Origin: Metabacillus idriensis
GTDB lineage: Bacteria > Bacillota > Bacilli > Bacillales > Bacillaceae
Direction: 5' to 3'
NCBI RefSeq assembly: GCF_009674765.1
Contig: NZ_WKKF01000012.1
Coordinates: 30,135 to 94,134 of the forward strand
Length of the DNA: 64,000 nucleotides
Positions 45,282 to 54,243 of this stretch are shown here, piece by piece. Position numbers and translations under genes: made by a program. Under the pieces are notes generated by a model that was not told the origin of the DNA, did not search any database, and saw nothing but the letters and a program-made list of their open reading frames with translations. Position 1 is the stretch's first letter, and each line of letters starts with the position of its first letter.

Positions 45282-45987
45282 CTAAATCAGCTAAAAATGT
45301 CTCACTCAGTTCACTTCTGATCCGTGTAATATGCTGTTCGACAAGGTTTCTGGCCTGAGCCGCATTTCCGGAAGCGATGGCCAAATAGATTTCTTTGTGC
45401 TCATCAAGTGTATCTTGAGCACGGGCTGGATCAGCGAGACGGTGTCTACGGGTTGTGCGGATGGTATCTTCCATGTGCTCAGTCATGGTGTGAATCAGTT
45501 TAATAAATAAGGTATTATGTGTAGCATTTACAATAGCCAAGTGAAAGTGAAGGTCAGCTTCGAGTCCTGCTTCCACATCATTTTTCGAAATCACCATTTG
45601 TTCGAGCGCTTGACGGATCTTTTCTAAGTCTGATGAAGTCGATCTTTGTGCAGCCAAATAAGCAGATTCTGCTTCGAGGGCGCGGCGGAGCTCAAGCATT
45701 TCATAAACCAGATGACTTTCAGCTTTAGTGATGACAGAAGATAATTCTTCTGTCGAAAGAGGAAATTCTGTTGATTTGATATAACTTCCGCCGCCTCTGC
45801 GAATGTCAATTGCTCCCCGCAGCTCAAGCATCCGCAGAGCTTCTCTGATAGATGTACGGCTTACGTTGAACCTGCTTGCCAATTCACGCTCAGATGGCAG
45901 CTTATCGCCTGGTTTTAAATCTCCGTTCAGAAAATATTCTCTGAGCTGCTCCACAATGATTTCGTATGTTCGTTTGTTTGCTTTCAA
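45268..45987 (-). CDS. GntR/FadR-family regulator (LutR-like)
   Basis: 239 aa. N-terminal winged HTH (GDKLPSERELASRFNVSRTS, then IREALRMLELRGAI) and an FCD all-helical ligand domain with the metal histidines in DLHFHLAIVNATHN and DEHKEIYLAI. GAGGAGTG is spaced for the TTG at 45987 rather than the TTG at 46005. Divergent from the FAD dehydrogenase, whose promoter holds two FadR-type operators. It probably represses that operon until a hydroxy acid such as lactate binds. Confidence 0.9.
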   Translation of the reverse strand: MKANKRTYEIIVEQLREYFLNGDLKPGDKLPSERELASRFNVSRTSIREALRMLELRGAIDIRRGGGSYIKSTEFPLSTEELSSVITKAESHLVYEMLELRRALEAESAYLAAQRSTSSDLEKIRQALEQMVISKNDVEAGLEADLHFHLAIVNATHNTLFIKLIHTMTEHMEDTIRTTRRHRLADPARAQDTLDEHKEIYLAIASGNAAQARNLVEQHITRIRSELSETFLADLGESI

Positions 45988-46034
45988 TGAATCTTCACTC
46001 CTCAAAGAGTTGTTGTATTTTTCAGATAATTGAG

Positions 46035-46077
46035 TATAATGGAAAGTGGTTAGACCAATTTGGCATTGGTAGTACCT
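46035..46077 (+). promoter_or_regulatory. Promoter -10 with two FadR-type operators
   Basis: TATAAT (46035-46040), then TGGT-TAG-ACCA (46047-46057, perfect) and TGGT-AGT-ACCT (46067-46077, one mismatch). The centres are 20 bp apart, two helical turns. TGGTnnnACCA is the FadR-family consensus, and the regulator gene lies alongside. Binding here would block initiation of the dehydrogenase operon. Confidence 0.7.
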
Positions 46078-46142
46078 ATTTCATCATTATAAACGATTTA
46101 CTGCAACCGATTACATATTTAATTTTTGGGGGAGAGAGCGAA

Positions 46143-47534
46143 ATGAATGTAGAGATGGCGAATCTGGCAGAAGCCTTAAAACAAATCCTTCCTGAAAGTC
46201 AGGTCTCGATTAATCCGACAGTGAGGGAGCAGCACAGCAAGGATGAATCGTATCACACACCATGTCTCCCTGATCTGGTAGTTTTTCCTGAAACGACTGA
46301 GCAGGTAAGCGAGATTATCAAACTAGCGAATACATATCAAGTGCCTGTTGTGCCGTTTGGACTTGGCTCAAGCTTGGAGGGACATGTGATTCCGTATGAT
46401 TTGGGAATTACGATCGATTTTTCTCTTATGAATAAAATACTTGAAGTAAGAGAGCAGGATTTCCTGGTTAGAGTCCAGCCTGGCGTAACGCGCTCACAAT
46501 TAAATAAGGAATTGAAAAAATATGGCCTGTTTTTCACAGTTGATCCGGGTGCCGATGCAACTCTTGGGGGGATGGCTGCAACGAATGCGAGCGGGACAAC
46601 CTCAGTCCGCTATGGTGTCATGCGTGATCAAGTGAGAGATCTGGAAACGGTGCTTGCAGACGGAACAATCATTCACACAGGAAACTTGGCTGAAAAATCT
46701 TCTTCCGGCTATCATTTGAATGGGATTTTCGTAGGTTCAGAGGGGACGCTTGGCTGCTTTACAGAGCTTACACTAAAGGTTTACGGCATTCCCGAGCACG
46801 TTATGGCGGCACGAGCCTCTTTTCCAACGGTCAATGATGCTGTTCAGGCAGTGGTCTCCATTTTGCAGGCTGGGATTCCGATCGCAAGAGTAGAGCTAGT
46901 TGATGAGCCATCCATGAAGCAGGCCAATCTTTACAGTGAAACAGACTATCTGGAAAAACCGACTCTCTTCCTGGAATTCCATGGTAATGAAGCTGGACTT
47001 AAACAGGACGTTGAGTTCACGAAAGAACTTGTAGCCGATCTGCATTGTGAACTCATTGAATTTGAAACGGATAATGCAGCGAGAAATAAGCTATGGGAAG
47101 CAAGACACCACCTGGCCTATGCGTATGTTCATGGATTTCCCGGGAAAAAGCTGATGGTGACAGATGTGTGCCTACCTATTTCTGAGCTTGCGGGAGCGAT
47201 CCGTATTGCAAGGAAAACCATTGATGAGCTCGGCCTTGACGGCGGGATCGTAGGACACGTCGGCGATGGAAACTTTCATGTTCTTTTAATGTTAGATACA
47301 ACTGATCCTCTTGAAGTCAGCAAAGCGGATCAACTAAATGAAACCATTGTGCTCTATGCGCTTGAACGCGGAGGAACATGTACGGGCGAGCATGGAGTTG
47401 GTATAGGGAAAATGAAATATCAGGAAAAAGAGCATGGGGAAGCGCTGCGTGTCATGGAAAAAATCAAGCAGGCACTAGATCCTCAAAATATCCTGAACCC
47501 AAATAAAATTGTCCGTATAAAAGAGGAGGGATGA
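46143..47534 (+). CDS. FAD-linked 2-hydroxyacid dehydrogenase (D-lactate type)
   Basis: 463 aa. FAD_binding_4 (VVPFGLGSSLEGHVI, NASGTTSVRYGVMRD) and the oxidase C-terminal domain (GHVGDGNFHVLL, GEHGVGIGKMKY, DPQNILNPNK). Unlike glcD at 21781 it has no iron-sulfur partner and resembles the LDHD-type D-lactate dehydrogenases. The long open frame from 45966 is not used; GGGGAGAG precedes the ATG at 46143. Operon with a BASS transporter 4 bp on, under the FadR-type regulator. Confidence 0.88.
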   Translation: MNVEMANLAEALKQILPESQVSINPTVREQHSKDESYHTPCLPDLVVFPETTEQVSEIIKLANTYQVPVVPFGLGSSLEGHVIPYDLGITIDFSLMNKILEVREQDFLVRVQPGVTRSQLNKELKKYGLFFTVDPGADATLGGMAATNASGTTSVRYGVMRDQVRDLETVLADGTIIHTGNLAEKSSSGYHLNGIFVGSEGTLGCFTELTLKVYGIPEHVMAARASFPTVNDAVQAVVSILQAGIPIARVELVDEPSMKQANLYSETDYLEKPTLFLEFHGNEAGLKQDVEFTKELVADLHCELIEFETDNAARNKLWEARHHLAYAYVHGFPGKKLMVTDVCLPISELAGAIRIARKTIDELGLDGGIVGHVGDGNFHVLLMLDTTDPLEVSKADQLNETIVLYALERGGTCTGEHGVGIGKMKYQEKEHGEALRVMEKIKQALDPQNILNPNKIVRIKEEG

Positions 47535-47538
47535 TCTC

Positions 47539-48513
47539 ATGAAGGTACTGGAAGCCATCAGCACCATAGCCGGAAAGTATTTTGCCGTTTGGGTCATTTG
47601 CGTCGCGCTTATCGCCTTTATGATTCCTGATCCATTCCTTTTGCTAGGCGGGTACATTACGATTTTACTCGGCATTGTCATGTTTGGAATGGGATTAACT
47701 CTCAAAGCAGTAGATTTTAAAGTAGTGGCAACAAAGCCGATTCCGGTCATCATCGGGGTTTGCGCCCAATTTGTGATCATGCCGTCAGTAGCATTTTTGC
47801 TTGCATATGCGTTAAATCTGCCGCCTGAATTAGCAGCTGGATTAGTTCTATTAGGATCTGTTCCTGGAGGTACGGCATCTAACGTAATGGTCTATTTGGC
47901 AAAAGGAAACCTTCCATTATCCATTGCGATGACGTCATTATCAACGTTAATTGCCCCTATTGCAACACCATTGATTTTACTGATGCTTGCAGGACAATGG
48001 ATGCCGATTAATCCCATGTCCATGTTCTTGTCAATCATTCAAGTCATTATCATTCCGATTATATTAGGAATTACGATCCGCAAATTTTTCCCGGCAGCTG
48101 TTGATAAAAGCATTACCGTGATTCCGCTGATTTCTGTGCTTGCCATTATTATTATTGTTTCCGCAGTCGTTTCTGCGAATGCCAGCAGCATTGTCACATC
48201 AGGACTTCTTATTTTCACAGCTGTTATTCTTCATAACTCATTTGGGTTGTTACTTGGATATCTGACTGCAAGATTACTTGGACTTGATGAAGGAACAAGA
48301 AGAGCGATTTCAATTGAAGTCGGCATGCAGAATTCTGGACTTGGGGTTGCGCTCGCAACTGCACATCTTGGTCCGCTTGCAGCACTGCCAAGTGTACTTG
48401 GGGCCGTTTGGCATAACATTTCCGGCCCGATTCTTGCGACCTTTTGGTCAAAAAAACCAGTTGTAGAGGACAATAAAAAGTGGTCTGAAAAGCCAGCTGA
48501 TGTAAAAATGTAA
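47539..48513 (+). CDS. BASS-family sodium/organic-anion symporter
   Basis: 324 aa, nine to ten membrane helices. GSVPGGTASNVMVYLAKGN is the first crossed-helix sodium site and EVGMQNSGLGVALA the second, both diagnostic of the bile acid:sodium symporter family. Related proteins carry pyruvate, pantoate or glycolate-type anions. Its place behind the 2-hydroxyacid dehydrogenase suggests that it imports that substrate or exports the keto acid. AGGAGGG precedes the ATG. Confidence 0.9.
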   Translation: MKVLEAISTIAGKYFAVWVICVALIAFMIPDPFLLLGGYITILLGIVMFGMGLTLKAVDFKVVATKPIPVIIGVCAQFVIMPSVAFLLAYALNLPPELAAGLVLLGSVPGGTASNVMVYLAKGNLPLSIAMTSLSTLIAPIATPLILLMLAGQWMPINPMSMFLSIIQVIIIPIILGITIRKFFPAAVDKSITVIPLISVLAIIIIVSAVVSANASSIVTSGLLIFTAVILHNSFGLLLGYLTARLLGLDEGTRRAISIEVGMQNSGLGVALATAHLGPLAALPSVLGAVWHNISGPILATFWSKKPVVEDNKKWSEKPADVKM

Positions 48514-48568
48514 AAAGACACATTGAGCCGACGCTATACGCGGTTCAAAAAAGAAAAAAGAGGCAAAT

Positions 48569-48607
48569 AGCCATCTAATTCGTTTATGAATTAGATGGCT
48601 TCTTTTT
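48569..48607 (+). terminator. Terminator of the hydroxyacid operon
   Basis: AGCCATCTAATTC, 6-base loop, exact complement, then TCTTTTT. The stretch 48608-48769 holds nothing else recognised. Confidence 0.93.
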
Positions 48608-48829
48608 ATTCATTACAACAGTTATGGCAGAAAGGATAAAGCGGTGTCTAAATAGAATAAATAGATGGGTGAAATATCCAATATGCTTATTCAACAAATG
48701 GAGAGTTTAATTGAATAAACATATTCAAGCTCAATCAAACGCAGCAGAAATTTGAAAGGAGACAAGACTGTGGTTTAACTGTGGAGAGCATTCGGAGATT
48801 CAGTTCCTTTATTCTTATTAATATTATTA

Positions 48830-49339
48830 GTGGTTAGTCTAACTGCTTATCTTATATGTAAGAAAAGAAAGCTTAACAGCAAAAGAGTTATCATTAACGT
48901 TCTATTTGTACTTAGCATTTTAGCTGTAGTGTTCATAACTGTTTATCCAAAGTATTATGGAACATCAGAACCTAGAATAATCAACCTTGTTCCTTTTATT
49001 GGAATGATTAATATGATGTTTCATTCAGTTGATAGTAGCGTACCAATTCGGAATATGGGCCTTAACCTATTATTGTTTATACCTTTCGGGTTTTTTTTAT
49101 CATTGAAAGTCTCAAGATTAAATAAAAACGTTTTGAAAAACGTAGTATTTAAAGGTTTCTTGCTATCATTTATTGTAGAACTAATCCAATATTCTTTTCC
49201 AATGGGACGATCCGCTGACATAGATGATTTAATTTTAAATACATTTGGAGCATTGTTAGGGTATGTAACTTGGAAACTCTTTAATCTGATTTTCTCAAAT
49301 AAGTCATTGACTATTAAAACTGCTGAAAGACAATTGTGA
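48830..49339 (+). CDS. VanZ-like membrane protein with a damaged start
   Basis: 169 aa from the GTG at 48830, four membrane helices, with the VanZ features NLVPFIG, NLLLFIPFGFFLSL and RSADIDDLILNTFGALLGY. The coding frame extends upstream (LWRAFGDSVPLFLLILLVV) to a TAA at 48776, and just before that stop is GTG-GTT with a good AAAGGAG site (48755-48761). The intended start was therefore probably GTG 48770, and codon 3 is now a stop. Translation may restart at 48830 without a site, or the gene may be dead. Confidence 0.6.
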   Translation: MVSLTAYLICKKRKLNSKRVIINVLFVLSILAVVFITVYPKYYGTSEPRIINLVPFIGMINMMFHSVDSSVPIRNMGLNLLLFIPFGFFLSLKVSRLNKNVLKNVVFKGFLLSFIVELIQYSFPMGRSADIDDLILNTFGALLGYVTWKLFNLIFSNKSLTIKTAERQL

Positions 49340-49466
49340 AATGATTTCTTTATCAGCAATTGTGCTGTTGGATCGATTACTCATGAAAGTCTAAAAAATT
49401 CCTAAACTATGGAATTCATTCAGATTTATGCTAATCTTGTAATATTACTGAAAGGAGTGATTGGCT

Positions 49467-50312
49467 GTGGGGAAATCAGTTCCGGAAATAACACTTAACG
49501 ATGGTTTCACTTTACCGGTTATTGGTTTAGGTACATATACACTTAAGGGTGATCAAGGTGCCAGTGCTATACAAAATGCTATTGATGATATAGGCTATCG
49601 GCTGATTGATTCTGCTTATAATTATGAAAACGAAGGAACTGTAGGTGAAGCAGTAAGACGCAGTTCTGTTCCAAGAGAAGAATTAAGAATTACCTCCAAA
49701 CTGCCGGGACGCTACCAAGAGTATAAAAAAGCTGTTTTTACCATTCAAGAATCTTTATATCGTGCAAATTTAGATTATTATGATTTATATCTCATTCATT
49801 GGCCTAATCCTAAACAAGATAACTATGTTGAAGCTTGGCAGGCATTAATCGAGGGAAAAAAGCAGGGTCTTATTCGTTCTATAGGTGTATGTAATTTTTT
49901 ACCCGAACATATTGAGCGTTTAGAAAAAGAAACAGGCATTAAGCCAAGCATAAATCAAATCGAGCTACATCCATTTTTTAATCAAGAAGAACAAAGAAAA
50001 TGGCATGAAGAGAATAATATTAAGACACAATCATGGAGTCCATTGGCCCGTTCAAATGAGGTGTTACAAAATAATACAATTCAGAAGATAGCCTATGATC
50101 ATAATAAGTCAGTTTCACAAGTTATTCTGCGTTGGCATTATCAACTGAGCGCCATTGCCATTCCAAAATCTTCATCTTCTGCAAGGCAGCTTGAAAATAT
50201 TTCAATTTTTGATTTTACTCTGGATGAAAGAGAAATGGGTCTTATTTCAGGATTAACTCGTTCTGAAGGCAGGATTAACAATCAAGATCCTGCTATATAT
50301 GAAGAATTTTAA
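49467..50312 (+). CDS. Aldo/keto reductase
   Basis: 281 aa (beta/alpha)8 barrel. NADPH-dependent reduction of aldehydes or ketones. Catalytic tetrad Asp48, Tyr53, Lys78 and His111 in LIDSAYNYENE, ITSKLP and YLIHWP; the NADPH site IAIPKSSSSARQLEN is near the end. Similar B. subtilis enzymes (YvgN, YtbE) act on methylglyoxal. GGAG lies 9 bases before the GTG at 49467, and only 3 before the TTG at 49461. Monocistronic. Confidence 0.9.
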   Translation: MGKSVPEITLNDGFTLPVIGLGTYTLKGDQGASAIQNAIDDIGYRLIDSAYNYENEGTVGEAVRRSSVPREELRITSKLPGRYQEYKKAVFTIQESLYRANLDYYDLYLIHWPNPKQDNYVEAWQALIEGKKQGLIRSIGVCNFLPEHIERLEKETGIKPSINQIELHPFFNQEEQRKWHEENNIKTQSWSPLARSNEVLQNNTIQKIAYDHNKSVSQVILRWHYQLSAIAIPKSSSSARQLENISIFDFTLDEREMGLISGLTRSEGRINNQDPAIYEEF

Positions 50313-50377
50313 CCTAATAAAAGGTTATTAACATCCAACCTTTATGGCAGGTTTGTAAGTTAAGCAAATATTATTCT

Positions 50378-50410
50378 AAAAAAGCCGATCTCATTTGATC
50401 GGCTTTTTTC
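50378..50410. terminator. Bidirectional terminator
   Basis: AAAAAAGCCGATC, 6-base loop, GATCGGCTTTTTT. Confidence 0.94.
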
Positions 50411-50476
50411 TTTGTATAATTATCAATGAGTTTAGAGAAGCAGGACCGGTAGTATACAGGAATGATAAAATTTAAG

Positions 50477-51439
50477 TTATACAGTGTTTCTCTCAATTAG
50501 CTTCACTGCCATTTCTTCTTGAATGATTTTTTCTTTTTTTTGTGCCTGTAAAAAGAGTTTTTGTCCAATTTCGAACAGCGGTATTTCAAACGTCGTAATA
50601 TTCATTATTTCCGCAATCGGCTGGTTATCAAACCCGATTATAGCGAGATCATCAGGTACAGAGATATGGAGAAGGTTACATAGATTTAAAAGTCCGGCTG
50701 CTACCTGATCACTTGTGACCAGCAAGGCAGTAGGCGGTTTTTTCATTTCTGTGAAACGATCCATCACTCGTTTGGCATCTTCTAAGAATAGGCAGCCTTC
50801 AAAAATATACTCTTTCAAAAAAGGCTCATTGTGTTTTATTAAAAAGTCTCTGTAAGCCAATTCCCTCTGAGTACTATTTGTTCCAGTCATTCTTCCTACA
50901 CAATAACCGATTCTGCGATGTCCTTTTTCATATAAAAATTCCAGGGCGGATGTAAAACTGTCATAATGATCTACGAAAACAGAAGAAATTTTTCGATCTC
51001 TCGTATCTTCACATAACACAATTGGACCATAAATTTGGTATTCTTCGATTGTCTCCCACTTGCAATCTTTCGAACAAATAATTAACGCGTCAATTTGTTT
51101 CTCTTTTAACATCTCAAGCGCTTCTATTTCACGTAAATCCTTATAATTTGTCTGAAATATCAGTAATTTGTAATTATTTTTTTCTGCTTCTACGGAAATT
51201 CCTTCTAACAACTTACCGAAATAAGGATGATTCAAAAAAGGGAGCACAACCCCTATCAGAAATGTTTTTCCTAACTTTAAGTGGATTGCATTAATATTTT
51301 TTTGATAGTTTGTGAACTTAATTGCTTTTAAAACAGCCTGTCTTGCCTCTTCACTTACATAAGGATGGTTGTTAAGTACCCGTGACACAGTAGATGTTCC
51401 TACTCCTGCAATTTTTGCTATGTCCTTAATATTGGCCAT
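50477..51439 (-). CDS. LacI-family regulator
   Basis: 320 aa. The N-terminal HTH (IKDIAKIAGVGTSTVSRVLN) and hinge are standard; the ligand domain follows (FLIGVVLPFLNHPYF, IGYCVGRMTGTNS, LAIIGFDNQPIAEI). It is divergent from the PhyH/ABC operon, whose promoter holds a LacI-type palindrome. GAGGTGATG precedes the ATG. The C-terminus is slightly short for the family. Effector unknown, presumably the solute carried by the neighbouring importer. Confidence 0.92.
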   Translation of the reverse strand: MANIKDIAKIAGVGTSTVSRVLNNHPYVSEEARQAVLKAIKFTNYQKNINAIHLKLGKTFLIGVVLPFLNHPYFGKLLEGISVEAEKNNYKLLIFQTNYKDLREIEALEMLKEKQIDALIICSKDCKWETIEEYQIYGPIVLCEDTRDRKISSVFVDHYDSFTSALEFLYEKGHRRIGYCVGRMTGTNSTQRELAYRDFLIKHNEPFLKEYIFEGCLFLEDAKRVMDRFTEMKKPPTALLVTSDQVAAGLLNLCNLLHISVPDDLAIIGFDNQPIAEIMNITTFEIPLFEIGQKLFLQAQKKEKIIQEEMAVKLIERNTV

Positions 51440-51544
51440 GACATCATCACCTCTTCATTCCGTTCTTAAGAAGCCGTTTTTATTTAAAAAGTATACAAGA
51501 TCATTTCATTAACGCCAATAGTAAATTTTTTATAAAAAAACTGC

Positions 51545-51615
51545 TTGACCTGGTATGCGTACCACATATTAAGCTGTTTTCAACAAGCGAGAAACACTTA
51601 TTGTAAGCGCTGACA
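51545..51615 (+). promoter_or_regulatory. Promoter with LacI-type operator and a cre site
   Basis: TTGACC (-35, 51545-51550), TGGTATGCGTACCA (51551-51564) filling the spacer, TATTAA (-10, 51567-51572; spacer 16). Downstream, TGTAAGCGCTGACA (51602-51615) fits the CcpA cre consensus with one mismatch, at about +25. The operon would be both induced by its solute and repressed by preferred sugars. Confidence 0.7.
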
Positions 51616-51662
51616 ATACAGGTGTATTCGCTTTACTCTAAAAAATACAGGAGGAATCCATT

Positions 51663-52577
51663 ATGGATGAAAAAAATAATATTCTAACGCTACAAGACTC
51701 ACTAAATGAACGTTTAAACAATGAGCCATTACGTGTATTAAGTGAGCGTGAATGGGAGTTTTGGAGAGTCAATGGCTACGTGATCATCAAAAATGCTGTA
51801 CCAAAAGAACACATTGAGCGTTTGAGAAATCTAATCTGGGAATTCGAAGAAAAAGATCCTGAAGATTCTTCTACATGGTATGCGCCTCCGCGTGCAGAAA
51901 TTAAAATGTCTGAATTGAAAAATACAGGCATGGTTGAACTGTACAACCACCAGTTCCTATGGGACAACCGGATGTATGAAAAAGTGTACAATGCATTTGT
52001 CGATATCTGGGGGACAGAGAAATTGTGGTCGAGTATCGACCGCTGTAATTTGAACATGCCGATTAAACCAGGGCATGAGTATAAAGGATTTATTCATTGG
52101 GATGTAAACACGTCACTCGACCCGGTGCCTGTTAATGTACAAGGAGTTCTATCATTGGTAGATACCACGGAAGACATGGGCGGATTCCAGTGTATCCCTG
52201 AATTGTACCGAGATTTCCCTGAATGGGTAAAAACACAGCCGTTAGACCGCAACCCTTATAAACCAGATATAACAGGTTACACAACGACGAAAATCGCTGC
52301 AAAAGCGGGAGATTTGCTGATTTTTAACAGCATGCAGCCACATGGTATTCGCGCAAACCATTCTGATAAGCCGAGAATTGCCCAATACATTTCCATGTTC
52401 CCTGCTCAAGAAGAAAATGAAGACCTGCGTCAAACCAGAATCAGATCATGGGAAGAGCGTGTTCCTCCAGCTGGTGATGCCTTCCCCGGAGATCCGCGCA
52501 ACTGGGAACAGACAAAGTATGATCGTGCTGAATTAACTGAGCTTGGTAAAAAATTACTCGGATTGAATAAGTGGTAA
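51663..52577 (+). CDS. PhyH-family Fe(II)/2-oxoglutarate dioxygenase
   Basis: 304 aa. The metal triad is visible as His-x-Asp in GFIHWDVNTS and His in MQPHGIRANHSDKPR, where the later Arg binds 2-oxoglutarate. PhyH-type enzymes hydroxylate small organic substrates. It comes first in an operon with a ribose-type ABC importer, so its substrate is probably the imported solute. AGGAGGA precedes the ATG. The substrate cannot be named. Confidence 0.88.
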   Translation: MDEKNNILTLQDSLNERLNNEPLRVLSEREWEFWRVNGYVIIKNAVPKEHIERLRNLIWEFEEKDPEDSSTWYAPPRAEIKMSELKNTGMVELYNHQFLWDNRMYEKVYNAFVDIWGTEKLWSSIDRCNLNMPIKPGHEYKGFIHWDVNTSLDPVPVNVQGVLSLVDTTEDMGGFQCIPELYRDFPEWVKTQPLDRNPYKPDITGYTTTKIAAKAGDLLIFNSMQPHGIRANHSDKPRIAQYISMFPAQEENEDLRQTRIRSWEERVPPAGDAFPGDPRNWEQTKYDRAELTELGKKLLGLNKW

Positions 52578-52713
52578 ACTGTATAACTTTTTTTCTGAGA
52601 GATTGGTGTTAAATAAATTCAAAAGCTATTGATTCATCTAAAGGGCTACTTAAATGAAATACATTGGGTGGCCCCTCTGTTTGAAATAAACCAAAGGCGA
52701 AGGGAGAAAAAAG

Positions 52714-54243
52714 GTGTATAATTCAGAATTGCTTGTGGAAATGAAAAAGATATGCAAGTCATTTGTCGGTGTACAGGCGCTAAATGATGTTTCTCTTGCG
52801 GTTCGAAAAGGAACTGTTCATGCCCTAATGGGTGAAAATGGCGCTGGAAAGTCTACGCTTATGAAGATTCTTGCAGGCATTCATCAAGCTGATGATGGTG
52901 AAATTTTTATTAAGGGTCAAAAGATCCGCATTAAAGATACCCAAGACGCTCTCGGACATGGCATTTCCATGATTCATCAAGAGCTGATGCCTGTTATGGA
53001 AATGACTGTTGGTGAAAATATTTTTTTAGGCAGAGAACCCAAATATTCAACAAAGATCATAAACTACAAAAAATTATATAGTGATGCCGAAAAGCTGTTG
53101 TCTGACTTGAATGTGGCCATTCATCCAAAAGTGAAAATGAAAACACTAAGTGTAGCAGGAATTCAGCTTGTTGAAATAGTCAAAGCGCTTTCATATGATG
53201 CTGAAGTCCTTATTATGGATGAACCGACATCTGCCATTGCAGATCGTGAAGTTGAGAAGTTATTCGACATTATTGGCCATCTAAAAAAACAGGGAAAAGC
53301 CATCATTTATATTTCACACAAAATGGATGAGATTTTCAAAATTTCAGATGATATTACAGTGTTTCGGGATGGAAAACATATTGCAACTAGACTAGCAGAA
53401 GAACTCGATTATGAATCTCTTATTAAGATGATGGTAGGTCGGGAACTTACGAATATTTTCCCGAAAATTGAAATGGTTCCTACATATGAAGAAGCTCTGC
53501 GAGTACACAATTTAACTTCAGTGGGAAAGTTTGAAAATATCAGCTTTGACCTGAAAAAAGGAGAAATATTAGGATTAACCGGACTAATGGGAGCGGGAAG
53601 GACTGAAATTGCAGAAGCAATTTTCGGCATGCGCCCTTTAGATGCCGGAGAAATTTATGTCAAAGGGCAGAAGGTCAAGATAAAGTCGTCAGAAGATACG
53701 ATCAAACAAAAAATCGCTTTTATCACGGAAAACCGTAAAGACGAAGGGTTGTTTTTGGACATGTCGATAATTGACAACATTGCCATGTGCTCCTTGTCAA
53801 AAAGATCAGCCTTAGGATTTATTCGTAAAAAAGATGAAAAGAAGGCTGCTTCTGAACTCTATGAAAAACTGCGAATTAAATCGTACTCATTGCAGCAAAC
53901 AGTTGGCACATTAAGTGGGGGCAACCAGCAAAAAGTCGTTTTGGCCAAGTGGCTGCTGACAGAACCCAATATATTAATTCTGGATGAACCAACAAGGGGA
54001 ATTGATATTGGGGCGAAATCAGAAATTTATAAATTGATGTCTCAACTAGTTCAAGAGGGAATGTCGATAATTATGATTTCCTCTGAAATGCCGGAAGTGC
54101 TCGGAATGAGTGATCGCATACTCATTTTTTGCGAAGGACGCCTTACAGGAGAACTGTCCCGCTCTGAAGCCACACAAGAAAAAATATTGGATCTGGCAAC
54201 TGAAAAATTACATGAAGATGAGAAAGTAATGGAGGTGATTTAA
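52714..54243 (+). CDS. Sugar ABC importer ATPase (RbsA-type, two ATPase domains)
   Basis: 509 aa with two fused ATP-binding halves. The first has Walker A GENGAGKST and Walker B VLIMDEPTSAI; the second has the degenerate GLMGAGRTE, signature LSGGNQQK and Walker B ILILDEPTRGID, as usual in the CUT2 family. GTG start, preceded by GAAGGGAG. One base separates it from the permease gene, so they are coupled. Confidence 0.94.
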   Translation: MYNSELLVEMKKICKSFVGVQALNDVSLAVRKGTVHALMGENGAGKSTLMKILAGIHQADDGEIFIKGQKIRIKDTQDALGHGISMIHQELMPVMEMTVGENIFLGREPKYSTKIINYKKLYSDAEKLLSDLNVAIHPKVKMKTLSVAGIQLVEIVKALSYDAEVLIMDEPTSAIADREVEKLFDIIGHLKKQGKAIIYISHKMDEIFKISDDITVFRDGKHIATRLAEELDYESLIKMMVGRELTNIFPKIEMVPTYEEALRVHNLTSVGKFENISFDLKKGEILGLTGLMGAGRTEIAEAIFGMRPLDAGEIYVKGQKVKIKSSEDTIKQKIAFITENRKDEGLFLDMSIIDNIAMCSLSKRSALGFIRKKDEKKAASELYEKLRIKSYSLQQTVGTLSGGNQQKVVLAKWLLTEPNILILDEPTRGIDIGAKSEIYKLMSQLVQEGMSIIMISSEMPEVLGMSDRILIFCEGRLTGELSRSEATQEKILDLATEKLHEDEKVMEVI

